From positions 4,092,001-4,156,000 of the forward strand of contig NZ_LT906468.1 in NCBI RefSeq assembly GCF_900187125.1: 64,000 nucleotides of DNA, written 5' to 3'. The stretch's first letter is position 1. The number at the start of each line of letters is the position of its first letter. Source of the DNA: Sphingobacterium mizutaii. Lineage in GTDB: Bacteria > Bacteroidota > Bacteroidia > Sphingobacteriales > Sphingobacteriaceae. The position numbers were made by a program, and so were the translations under genes. The notes beneath the pieces were generated by a model. That model made no database searches. It was not told the origin of the DNA and was given only the letters and a program-made list of their open reading frames with translations. This document shows positions 14,679 through 23,227 of the stretch, piece after piece.

Positions 14679-15452
14679 TTACAACTCTTTTATTAAAATA
14701 TCCTTGTACCAAACTTCATCATCATGATCTTGTAAGCCAATCCTCCCTTTTTTGTAAGTTCCAAATCCAGGCATTTTTCGAAATTTACTCTTCGATATTA
14801 ACTCTTTCCAACTATCATCAAACAAAGTGGTCGACAGGATATGCACATCATTTAAATAAAAATCCAATTGTCCTCGGTTAGAAATAATCTCTACTTGATT
14901 CCACATTCCAACGGGTTTTACCGGTTCAGAAGAACTAGAAATCAAATCATATAGATCCCCGGTCCTATGCTTCTTGATTTTTCCATCGCCATGCAAATCA
15001 TTATCAAGCACCTGCATTTCCATTCCAGAATTATAGGTCGCTGGGTACAATGTAGTATCTTCTTTAATATTAAAAATGATTCCACTATTCCCTTTTTTGG
15101 AAATTTTCCATTTCAGCTTTAAATGAAAGTTTTCATATTCCTTATTGGTTACCAAATCCCCCCTTTCACTTTTAGGCTGCCCTTCCACACTCAGGTGCAA
15201 AGCACCGTCAGAAACCCTCCATGCCTTCCCAACCGTCGATTTGCCATAAGTATTCCATCCCTTTGTGCTAACACCATCAAATAATGGCAAAAACTCATTT
15301 TTGTCGCTTTTATTACTTTGCTTATCCTTCGAATACTTTTGCGCATCTTTTGTCGAACTGCAGGACACAAGAATCTGCATTGCACAAAACATAAGAATAA
15401 TGGATGAAAAAGTCAGTTTGTTATTTAAAATTCTATAAACCATGCTTTTCAA
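14679..15452 (-). CDS. DUF1080 (3-keto-disaccharide hydrolase-type) lipoprotein
   Basis: A 257-residue lipoprotein (lipobox LVSC, Cys31). The DUF1080 concanavalin-like fold covers about residues 52-257: LFDGVSTKGWNTYGK at its start, then GDLVTNKEYENFHLKLKWKI, GNSGIIFNI, YNSGMEMQVLDND and GRIGLQDHDDEVWYKDILI. The family includes hydrolases acting on 3-keto-glycosides, but many members are uncharacterised. It is the last gene of the SusC-SusD operon, 12 bases after SusD, so it probably acts on the same glycan or glycoside at the cell surface or in the periplasm. Confidence 0.85.
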   Translation of the reverse strand: MKSMVYRILNNKLTFSSIILMFCAMQILVSCSSTKDAQKYSKDKQSNKSDKNEFLPLFDGVSTKGWNTYGKSTVGKAWRVSDGALHLSVEGQPKSERGDLVTNKEYENFHLKLKWKISKKGNSGIIFNIKEDTTLYPATYNSGMEMQVLDNDLHGDGKIKKHRTGDLYDLISSSSEPVKPVGMWNQVEIISNRGQLDFYLNDVHILSTTLFDDSWKELISKSKFRKMPGFGTYKKGRIGLQDHDDEVWYKDILIKEL

Positions 15453-15464
15453 TTGATTATTATT

Positions 15465-16982
15465 TTATTTACTAAAATTTGGATTTTGAACCCAATCAGG
15501 ATTTAACAAAAATTCATCATGAGGAATCGGAAACAATTGATGCTTCGTGTTGATATAATTCTCCACAAAAGGCTTTTTATGGTCTTTCAATGCCTTCTCA
15601 ACTAATCCCCAACGAATTAAATCATACCATCTACTTCCCTCTAGCGCCAATTCTGTAGGGCGTTCCACATCCTGCAAATGTTTTAGGACTTCTGTTTTAG
15701 ATAAAGTATTTGGTATCGCTACTGCTTTCGCACGAGAACGAACTCTATTAATATGATTGATTGCTTCCGCCGTGGCGCCTCTATGGTTTAGACATTCTGC
15801 ATATAGCAATAACACATCAGCATATCGAATCACTGGAATATTAAAAGCACTTTGGCTCCAATGTTGACTGAGTGAAGGGTGCCATGAAACAAATTTATTC
15901 CAAAATATTTCACCGTCTCGATGATAGTCTAAAAAGCTCTTCCCAGCCTCAAAATAGAAAGCCTTTGAATCCTTATCATTAAACAAAACAGTCGAATACA
16001 ACCTTGTGGTATAACTCCCATCACTTGTTTTGTCTTTTTTCAAAGTCTCAAACAACCAATCTGAAGGATATGCTTCTTCATAACCTTCTGCATTTGAAGA
16101 TGCCAAATGGAGTGCAATTCGATTAAATTCACGCTGTCCTCCCGATCGGTCTCCAGAATACTGTACTTCAAAAATAGACTCTTTATTGTTCTTATGTAGA
16201 CCACTAAAATTATCCTCATACTTTTCCATCAGGTCGAATTTGCCAATCACTTTTGCAAACTCAACTTCGGCTTTATCAACGTTTTTCAGGAACATGTGAA
16301 GTTTCCCCAATAAAGCTGCAGCCGCATATTTATTTACTCTTCCTGCTTGTGCACTTGAATAAGCATTAGGCTCTGGAAGGTCTTTCTGAATTGCAGTCAA
16401 TTCATCAATTAAGAAAGAAATTAGCACTCCTTTCCCTGCTTGTTTTGGATAGAACTCATCTTCAGTACCCTTAAGTTCATTTTTGAACAAAGGAATATTT
16501 TCTCCATAATTCAACAATAAACGATAGTAAAAATATGCTCTTAGGAATCTAGCCTCACCGATAGTGCTTTTTTTAAGCTCTTCAGAAACTTGAGGAACAT
16601 TTGGAATATTATCTATACACTGGTTTGCAAAGTTTATTCCTGTATATAAGAATTTCCACTCCTTGCGAGAGATTGCATTTGTTGAAGTGTTGACAAAGGT
16701 TGCTACTTCTAACCATGACGTAACATCTGCTCTAAAATCCAACTCATCACTTCTATAATTATCAACAACAATAAATCTTTCAAATGGAGTACCCCAATCC
16801 ATATTCGGCTGCAATTGCCCATAAACACTTGTCAAACCTTTCAAGATATCGGCTTCTGACTTCCAGAAATTATTAGGTGTTAAATAATTGGGATTTGTTT
16901 TTTCACTCAAGAAATCCTGTTTACAGCTAAACAAGGTAAACATGAAAGCAGTAAATAAAATCTTTTTATATGTAATTTTCAT
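15465..16982 (-). CDS. SusD/RagB family nutrient-binding outer membrane lipoprotein
   Basis: From the ATG at 16982 the protein is 505 residues with lipobox LFSC (Cys20). The upstream in-frame start at 17015 would put a polar stretch before the leader. It shows the SusD layout: an N-terminal helical TPR scaffold with FLSEKTNPNYLTPNNFWKSE and GEARFLRAYFYYRLLLNYGE, then the C-terminal RagB domain with PVIRYADVLLLYAECLNHRG and ERPTELALEGSRWYDLIRWG. It sits as a lid on the SusC channel encoded just upstream and captures the substrate. The substrate cannot be read from sequence. Confidence 0.92.
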   Translation of the reverse strand: MKITYKKILFTAFMFTLFSCKQDFLSEKTNPNYLTPNNFWKSEADILKGLTSVYGQLQPNMDWGTPFERFIVVDNYRSDELDFRADVTSWLEVATFVNTSTNAISRKEWKFLYTGINFANQCIDNIPNVPQVSEELKKSTIGEARFLRAYFYYRLLLNYGENIPLFKNELKGTEDEFYPKQAGKGVLISFLIDELTAIQKDLPEPNAYSSAQAGRVNKYAAAALLGKLHMFLKNVDKAEVEFAKVIGKFDLMEKYEDNFSGLHKNNKESIFEVQYSGDRSGGQREFNRIALHLASSNAEGYEEAYPSDWLFETLKKDKTSDGSYTTRLYSTVLFNDKDSKAFYFEAGKSFLDYHRDGEIFWNKFVSWHPSLSQHWSQSAFNIPVIRYADVLLLYAECLNHRGATAEAINHINRVRSRAKAVAIPNTLSKTEVLKHLQDVERPTELALEGSRWYDLIRWGLVEKALKDHKKPFVENYINTKHQLFPIPHDEFLLNPDWVQNPNFSK

Positions 16983-17004
16983 TTTTTCCAATATTAATTT
17001 ATGA

Positions 17005-20000
17005 CTAAAAACCAACTCTTATTCCCATCATAAATGTGCGACTTAGAGGATAAATCGCATCATCTACACCCATTTTACCCGTTTCTGAACCAGTTCCCGG
17101 ATCATATCCTTTGTATTTAGTCAAGGTGAAAAGTCTAGTCGCACCAACATAGATGCGAAGATCATTTACGTTTAATTTCTCTTTCAAACTCGCAGGCAGG
17201 TTATATCCAATTTGCAGATTGTTCAATCTTAGATAATCTCCATTTTCAACAAATCGGTCTGAGATACGGATATTTCCGTTCGGGTCACCAATTACAGCAC
17301 GAGGGATATCGGTATTTGTGTTTTCTGGAGTCCAAGCTAATAGACCATCTTTACCGTAATTGAAGTTTTTATCCATTCTTTGAAGCTGGCGTTTCATATA
17401 GTTAAAACGCTTCACACCAAAGTTTCCATAGAAATTAGCCATCAAGTCAAATGCTTTATAACCTAAATTGATATTGAAGCCTAATTGCATTTTTGGGTTT
17501 CCACTCCCTACAAAAACTCGATCATAAGAATCTAATTTTCCATCGCCATTTTGATCTATGAAACGGATATCGCCAGGTTTTGCAGCTGGTTGCAATGGAA
17601 TCCATTGTCCACTCGCATCTTTTGATCCATGCAATTGGTTCCATTCCTTAACTTCTTGCTCCGATTGAAAGATTCCAGCAGTTTGGGTAACCCAAAACTC
17701 CCCAATTTCTCCGCCTACATAAGTGCGCGCTGGACCTGATTCGAATAGGTATCCGGGATCTGACATCTCCTTCAAGACACTCTTGTAATGAGAAACATTC
17801 ACATCAAACTGGTATTTAAAATCCGAAATTTGGTCTTTATAGTTCGCTTGGAATTCCAAACCTTTCGTCTTCAGTTTTCCTTCATTGACGATCAGCGAAG
17901 GGAATCCGGTAGCTAAACTGATATTCTTTGAGGAAAGCATATCATACGTATCTTTTACGTATGCTTCAAAGGTTAAATCAAGCTTATGATTCAACAAGGT
18001 AATATCCAATCCAATATTCTTATATAAGGTGGTCTCCCATCTGATCTTTGATGAAGGCAATCCGTCAATTGCATAACCCAAGTTCACCTGGTTGCCATTC
18101 AAAGGATAATTTAATGCATAAGTATTATTTGAAAGCCTTGGAATAAACATATAGTTCCCAATAGATTGATTTCCTAGACTACCATAACTAGCACGTAATT
18201 TCAGATTACTGACTTTATCCTTTAGATCTTCCCAAAAACCTTCATTTGCAATGTTCCATCCAATAGAGGCTGATGGGAAAAATCCCCATTCATTGCCTTC
18301 ACCGAAACGGGAAGAACCATCATATCGCGCAGAGAACATAGCCAAATACTTATAATCATAATTATAGGATAGTCTTCCAAATCCAGAACGTAAGGCTGAA
18401 CGAAGATAACCTCCTGTTACTGATGCATTATCCTGTCCTTTTCCTAAATAAGGATCTTCATTATTTTCAAAACGGAAAACATTCCCGCCTTGATCTTCAA
18501 ATTTGTTCTCTTCCTGTGAAATACCAAGTAAAGCATCCAGATTATGTTTTTCATTTATTGTAGTGGAATAGGTTCCGGTTAATTCCATGATATCCTCAAT
18601 CCTTTTACTTCTTCTTTCCGTTAAATTGGCAATGGTATTTACACTATTGGCCCCAACATAATAAGTTGGAGTAAAGGATTTATAATGAATAAAATCCATC
18701 GTCCTTCCCGCACGGAATTTGAATTCAAGACCATCTAAAGGTTGATAAGAAACGTATCCTGAAGCTGCTAGATAGTCATTGGCATCTTTTGTAGAAATCA
18801 ATTGATTAAAGGCAACAGGGTTGGCAGCATCCGTCATTCCAAGACCTGGAATTGCACCTCCAAATCCACCTTCATTATTAGCATCGTATAAATGGATCAA
18901 TGGCTGAATATTGGTGGTTTGATACATCCCTGGAAAACCAGTATTTGCTTCAGGCCTTTGGACTCCTCTTCCATAATTTATAGATTCTCCGATTTTGAAT
19001 TTCCCTCTTTTGACATCCGAGTTTATCCTAAACCCATACTTTTCAGAGTCAGTACCAATGACGATCCCTTTGATTTTGGAATAATACCCAGAGAATGCAA
19101 CATTTGAAAACTCATTTCCTGCTGTATAGCCTAAGTTATACTTACTTGTATTTCCATATCTATAATAGACATCCTGCCAGTCAGTATCGGCAAATTGGCT
19201 AGGATTTTTCTCGTATTCTTCTATATATTTTGGCCACCTATTTTGTGCTATTCCAGCATTTTGGAGAGCCATTTTGTTGATTTTGATATATTCTGCAGAG
19301 TTAGCTACTTCCATTCTCTTAGGCAGATCTTCAACACCATAATAAGCAGATACCTGCATTTTTGGTGCTTTGTTTTGCCCTCTTTGAGTCTCAACTAGTA
19401 TTACACCTGCCGCTGATCGTGCACCATAAATAGAAGCTAAAGCAGCATCTTTAAGGATACTAATGGATTTAATGTCCTCAGGGTTTACAAAAGACATTTC
19501 ACCCGGGACACCATCAATCACGACCAATGGATCGTTACTAGAGCCCCAGCTGGTAACCCCACGAACCATCATACTTGGGTTTTCACCAGGGGCACCACTT
19601 CCCATATTAATGGAAAGACCAGAAGCCATACCTTGCAAAGCCTCAGCTGCTCCTGCAGTAGGCAAGTTAGCTAGCCTATCCCCGGATACAGTAGTAATAG
19701 ATCCAGAAACATCAGCTTTTCGTTGAGTTCCATAACCAACCACCACTACCTCATCTAAATCAGCCAACTTTGGAAACAAAACCACATTGACAGTAGATTT
19801 ATTTAATACATTGATCTCTTGGGTTTCAAAACCAATGGAAGAAAAAACCAATAAGACAGTGTTACTCGATAAGGTGATGGAGTATGATCCATTCTCATCC
19901 GTGCTAGTTGCCTCCTTAGAACCTTTTGCCTGAACCGTAACACCAACCAAGGCTTTCCCATGTTCATCTTTAACAGTACCGGTTAAAACCTGTTGCTTAA

Positions 20001-20394
20001 TAAATGGAATTAAGTTTTCAGGCGATTGACTTAGTCTTGGCGCCTCTTTTTGCCTAACGATCAAAGTGTTTTTTCGGATTTCATATTCTAAATTTTGATT
20101 CATGAGAATCTTATCCAAAGCCTCTTCAATCGAGTTTGTTTTTAGGTTTAAGCTGATCTTTGATTCTTTCTTGAATATTTTGGAATCATAGACCAAATCG
20201 TAGTTTGTTTGCTTACAAACTACATTCAATGCATTCTCTAAACTTTGGTTCTTTAGAGAGATATTTATCTTTTGAGCATAGACAAAAGTACTAGCCTGCA
20301 AAAAATAAAAACTACATAGAAAAAACAGTAATTTCATAATTAGGGTGATCTTAAAAAAGAACATATAGCGTTCTCTTTCTATTGGAATTTTCAT
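17005..20394 (-). CDS. SusC/RagA TonB-linked outer membrane protein with STN signalling domain
   Basis: 1129 residues. A signal peptide ends near residue 41 (VYAQ). An STN domain (about 45-115: ISLKNQSLENALNVVCKQTN) contacts FecR. A CarboxypepD_reg-like domain (137-208) follows, then the SusC box DEVVVVGYGTQ (214-224), the plug (PLVVIDGVPGEM, ILKDAALASIYGARSA) and the barrel ending in FMMGIRVGF. The STN domain and the FecR/FecI genes upstream show transport-coupled transcriptional control. A later Met (about residue 20) would also give a signal peptide. Transport of a glycan fragment into the periplasm is inferred. Confidence 0.93.
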   Translation of the reverse strand: MKIPIERERYMFFFKITLIMKLLFFLCSFYFLQASTFVYAQKINISLKNQSLENALNVVCKQTNYDLVYDSKIFKKESKISLNLKTNSIEEALDKILMNQNLEYEIRKNTLIVRQKEAPRLSQSPENLIPFIKQQVLTGTVKDEHGKALVGVTVQAKGSKEATSTDENGSYSITLSSNTVLLVFSSIGFETQEINVLNKSTVNVVLFPKLADLDEVVVVGYGTQRKADVSGSITTVSGDRLANLPTAGAAEALQGMASGLSINMGSGAPGENPSMMVRGVTSWGSSNDPLVVIDGVPGEMSFVNPEDIKSISILKDAALASIYGARSAAGVILVETQRGQNKAPKMQVSAYYGVEDLPKRMEVANSAEYIKINKMALQNAGIAQNRWPKYIEEYEKNPSQFADTDWQDVYYRYGNTSKYNLGYTAGNEFSNVAFSGYYSKIKGIVIGTDSEKYGFRINSDVKRGKFKIGESINYGRGVQRPEANTGFPGMYQTTNIQPLIHLYDANNEGGFGGAIPGLGMTDAANPVAFNQLISTKDANDYLAASGYVSYQPLDGLEFKFRAGRTMDFIHYKSFTPTYYVGANSVNTIANLTERRSKRIEDIMELTGTYSTTINEKHNLDALLGISQEENKFEDQGGNVFRFENNEDPYLGKGQDNASVTGGYLRSALRSGFGRLSYNYDYKYLAMFSARYDGSSRFGEGNEWGFFPSASIGWNIANEGFWEDLKDKVSNLKLRASYGSLGNQSIGNYMFIPRLSNNTYALNYPLNGNQVNLGYAIDGLPSSKIRWETTLYKNIGLDITLLNHKLDLTFEAYVKDTYDMLSSKNISLATGFPSLIVNEGKLKTKGLEFQANYKDQISDFKYQFDVNVSHYKSVLKEMSDPGYLFESGPARTYVGGEIGEFWVTQTAGIFQSEQEVKEWNQLHGSKDASGQWIPLQPAAKPGDIRFIDQNGDGKLDSYDRVFVGSGNPKMQLGFNINLGYKAFDLMANFYGNFGVKRFNYMKRQLQRMDKNFNYGKDGLLAWTPENTNTDIPRAVIGDPNGNIRISDRFVENGDYLRLNNLQIGYNLPASLKEKLNVNDLRIYVGATRLFTLTKYKGYDPGTGSETGKMGVDDAIYPLSRTFMMGIRVGF

Positions 20395-20458
20395 AGATTT
20401 GATTGGTTAATTAGTTAAGTAAAAATTGTCGCAAATGATTACGTCTATTAACTTTTGG

Positions 20459-20493
20459 AGTTGGTATGTTCGAGCATACTGACTCTTTTTAGT
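20459..20493 (-). promoter_or_regulatory. Hairpin in the fecR-susC gap
   Basis: In the 122-base gap, GTATG and CATAC pair around TTCGAG, flanked by further AGT/ACT pairing, with a T run on the plus strand. The FecI-dependent promoter of susC is expected in this gap, but I cannot identify its elements with confidence. Confidence 0.35.
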
Positions 20494-20517
20494 TATATAG
20501 ATAGGCAATAATAAATT

Positions 20518-21678
20518 CTATGTACTTACGATTATCCTCCTTCCTTTTATTTTAAATTTCACATTTCGGGTTAATTCAATTAATGTGAGTATTTCCTTAA
20601 TCTCTTGATCACGAGACATTCTTAAAGTAAAATTCTTATCCGACCAGTTATCTCCTTCATACACAACTTCAGCCTTATACCAGCGCGCCAATTCATCCAT
20701 GATGGTTTTTATGTTCTGATCTTTGAAAACAAAATAATTGTCTTTCCAGGCAACTTCTGACTCCACATCAAAAGCAGAAATATTTATGTTTTCATGATCA
20801 ACCGTGGCTTTTTTCCCAGGAACTAATTTGGTCGTTGTATTGTTCTTTTTTAATGCGACAGCACCGGTCAGCAATGCAACGGATAAATTATTCTGATACT
20901 TGGAATCCTTATACGCAGAAACATTAAAGGAAGTCCCTAATACCTGAATATCTAATACATCTACTTTTACGACAAAGGGAACTTTAGCATTATGCGCTAC
21001 TTCAAAATAAGCTTCTCCTGTTATTTCAACTTTCCGTTGAATAGCATTAAATACGGTTGGGAAAGTAATGGTACTTCCAGAATTCAACCATACTTGGCTA
21101 CCATCTTCTAAAATAATTTTATAAGTCCCACCCAAAGGCGTAGTGAGCGTGTTCATTTCTTCCAGACCAGCAGAAGCTTTATTATTAACAGAATATTCAA
21201 GATTTCCTTGCGTATTCTTGGTAATTGTCAAATTGGCAACTGTCTTTTTTTCTCCAGATTCAAGTTCATCAAGTTTGACTATGGTTCCATCATTTAAAAC
21301 CAATGAAGCATGTTGGTCACCAGGAGCCAATACAGAATCCTTCGATGCCAAGGACCCGGAAGACAAATCTCCATCAGATTTATTGAAGTTCAAATAAGTG
21401 TATAGGGTTATGGCAATCGACAGAAATATCGTAATTGCAGCCGCATACAGGATCCAATTCCTCCTGTTTGGAATCACTGGGGTATTTTGTCCAACCTTTT
21501 TATTTACGGAATCTAAAATTCGGTTTTCAATTTCATCGCGATCACCAAACCTCTTAGAATCCCATTCCTCCTGCTGAAAATACTTATACAAATGCTGATC
21601 CATCAACTTCTCCTCCTCTGGATCAACTTTCCGAGTTAAAATATTTTTAATTAGAATATATAAGTTTTTCTTTTCCAC
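20518..21678 (-). CDS. FecR family anti-sigma/regulatory protein
   Basis: A 386-residue inner-membrane regulator. The cytoplasmic N-terminal segment (about 1-72) holds the sigma factor. One membrane helix (about 74-94, WILYAAAITIFLSIAITLYT) follows. The periplasmic FecR domain has TPLGGTYKIILEDGSQVWLN, TFPTVFNAIQRKVEITGEAY and FEVAHNAKVPFVVKV. A C-terminal DUF4974/STN-like domain reads FKDQNIKTIMDELARWYKAE. It relays occupancy of the SusC transporter downstream to the sigma factor upstream. Confidence 0.92.
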   Translation of the reverse strand: MEKKNLYILIKNILTRKVDPEEEKLMDQHLYKYFQQEEWDSKRFGDRDEIENRILDSVNKKVGQNTPVIPNRRNWILYAAAITIFLSIAITLYTYLNFNKSDGDLSSGSLASKDSVLAPGDQHASLVLNDGTIVKLDELESGEKKTVANLTITKNTQGNLEYSVNNKASAGLEEMNTLTTPLGGTYKIILEDGSQVWLNSGSTITFPTVFNAIQRKVEITGEAYFEVAHNAKVPFVVKVDVLDIQVLGTSFNVSAYKDSKYQNNLSVALLTGAVALKKNNTTTKLVPGKKATVDHENINISAFDVESEVAWKDNYFVFKDQNIKTIMDELARWYKAEVVYEGDNWSDKNFTLRMSRDQEIKEILTLIELTRNVKFKIKGRRIIVST

Positions 21679-21748
21679 CTCTTACTTCTGCTTGTTTAAG
21701 TAGTAGAGTTAGAAACGGTAGGTACCCCCCAAAAGAATTTTTATTTTT

Positions 21749-22306
21749 TTATAACAAGAATAAAACCTTGCCTAATCCTGTCCGAATGCGTCTTAAGGCA
21801 ATCGTTATTTGGTTCTCGACAGTTTTTGGAGTAATATTTAATAGCGATGATATCTCTTGGTGGCTAAGCTTTTCATTTCGGCTTAGCTGATATATCGTTC
21901 GGCATTGGTTGGGTAAGCTATTGACAATCTTTTCAACATTCTCTAATAATTCTTTGCACTCAAGTTCATTTTCTGGATTATAATATTCTATAAATTGAAA
22001 ATCTTTTTGCGAAAGACTATTCTCCTGCAAATGCATTTTTTTGACATGATTATAAATACCATATCGAGTGGAAGCAAATAAGTAAGCCTTTAATGAGTAA
22101 TTAAAATCTATTTTTTCTTTCCTTTCCCAGATTCTCACAAAGATATTTTGGATAATATCCTCACATTCCTGTAAATCCTTCAACGTATAAGCAGCCATCT
22201 GAAATAAAGGTTGCCAATACCTTTTCACAATTGCATTTAATGCACGTTCATCTCCTTCTTTTAGAAGCAAGAAAAGTTCTTCATCAGATAAATCATGAAA
22301 TAACAT
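21749..22306 (-). CDS. ECF RNA polymerase sigma factor (FecI-like)
   Basis: 185 residues with sigma region 2 (about 20-90: YTLKDLQECEDIIQNIFVRI) and region 4 (about 120-175: LSHQEISSLLNITPKTVENQ), the two-domain ECF layout. It is first in the order sigma, FecR, SusC, SusD, DUF1080, all leftward, and so is the dedicated activator of that locus. A TAnnTTTG element lies 45 bases upstream. Confidence 0.92.
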   Translation of the reverse strand: MLFHDLSDEELFLLLKEGDERALNAIVKRYWQPLFQMAAYTLKDLQECEDIIQNIFVRIWERKEKIDFNYSLKAYLFASTRYGIYNHVKKMHLQENSLSQKDFQFIEYYNPENELECKELLENVEKIVNSLPNQCRTIYQLSRNEKLSHQEISSLLNITPKTVENQITIALRRIRTGLGKVLFLL

Positions 22307-22350
22307 TAGACTTTAGGCTTTTATTAATTTGGTGATGTATTTAAAAAAAT

Positions 22351-22358
22351 CAAATGTA
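22351..22358 (-). promoter_or_regulatory. -7 element (TACATTTG) upstream of the ECF sigma gene
   Basis: The minus strand reads TACATTTG, matching TAnnTTTG, with ATTG 18 bases upstream as a possible -33 element. This is a housekeeping-type promoter for the regulator gene, as expected for FecI/FecR pairs. Confidence 0.45.
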
Positions 22359-22392
22359 AAACAAACCTAGATATAATCAATTAAATAAGCAA

Positions 22393-23070
22393 TTAATTCC
22401 TCACAACCACTCCCACCTTACCCGAACCAAACCTCAAATCCCCCTCCCTATAATTCGAATCATCCAGTTCAGCAATCATCTTAACATTATTTAATGCCTT
22501 TTGCACATAGTAATTGTTCTCATACCCCTTCCCTTCCAAGAACCTCAGCATTTCCTCCACATCCGCTTTAGACAACAATTGGGAATGGGCCGTTGTCCTG
22601 ACCTCAAACTGAATTTCAGCATTCAGCAACAGATCCAAGGTCTCTTCAAAAGCTTCAAACGAACCCGTCACCGTTATTTCTTGAAAACGCTGACCCAAGC
22701 CCTTAAAATCAAGAGCTACATAATCCAGAAGATTTTCTTCGATCAGTGTTTTGATCATTTTTGGTCTAGCGCCGTTGGTATCGACTTTAATGAGATACCC
22801 CAAAGATTTGGCAATCTTGACCAAGGGCATCATATCGGGATGCATGGTACATTCCCCACCACTAAAGACGACAGCTTGCAGTAAGCCTTTCCGCGACTTC
22901 AAAAAAGCCTCGGCTTGTTGCATACCGATCTTACCCTTGCCGAATACGATATCAGGATTATAACAGTATTGGCAACGCATATTGCAGCCCACAAACCAAA
23001 GGATGCAGGCTGCTTTATTAGGGTAATCCAATAAGGTAAAAGGAGTTATATCATATAGAGCATTTGCCAT
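22393..23070 (-). CDS. nrdG: Anaerobic ribonucleotide reductase activating protein (radical SAM)
   Basis: The ATG at 23070 gives 225 residues starting MANALYDITPFTLLDYPNKA. An earlier in-frame ATG (23133) adds residues lacking family features and would overlap the small upstream ORF much more. The radical SAM motif CNMRCQYC (C-x3-C-x2-C) is at about residues 29-36, followed by FSGGECTMHPD and VDTNGARP. The enzyme uses a [4Fe-4S] cluster and S-adenosylmethionine to generate the glycyl radical on the class III reductase. It overlaps the glycyl-radical ORF by 20 bases and ends the operon. Confidence 0.92.
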   Translation of the reverse strand: MANALYDITPFTLLDYPNKAACILWFVGCNMRCQYCYNPDIVFGKGKIGMQQAEAFLKSRKGLLQAVVFSGGECTMHPDMMPLVKIAKSLGYLIKVDTNGARPKMIKTLIEENLLDYVALDFKGLGQRFQEITVTGSFEAFEETLDLLLNAEIQFEVRTTAHSQLLSKADVEEMLRFLEGKGYENNYYVQKALNNVKMIAELDDSNYREGDLRFGSGKVGVVVRN

Positions 23071-23227
23071 ATCCTTCTTGGAACAGGGTCCGCTGTTTAT
23101 GCTCTCCTTGTTTACCGATATTGAAACTTTCAACAGGTCTATGATACCCCATTACACGAGTATAGACCAAACATTTACTGCGTTCTTGCTGATGTTGCTG
23201 CAACAATAGCAATCTTTCATTCTTCAT
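23051..23227 (-). CDS. Separate glycyl-radical domain of class III ribonucleotide reductase
   Basis: A 58-residue product (from the ATG at 23227; GTG 23242 and ATG 23236 are alternatives). It contains KCLVYTRVMGYHRPVESFNI followed by GKQGEH, which matches the extreme C-terminus of NrdD proteins. In those, the glycine of RVxGY (Gly27 here) carries the radical. The large subunit ORF ends just before this segment, with its stop inside this ORF in another frame (11-26 base overlap). Either the reductase is genuinely two-piece, or a frameshift (natural or from sequencing) separates the tail. Without this segment the large protein lacks a radical site. Confidence 0.7.
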   Translation of the reverse strand: MKNERLLLLQQHQQERSKCLVYTRVMGYHRPVESFNIGKQGEHKQRTLFQEGYGKCSI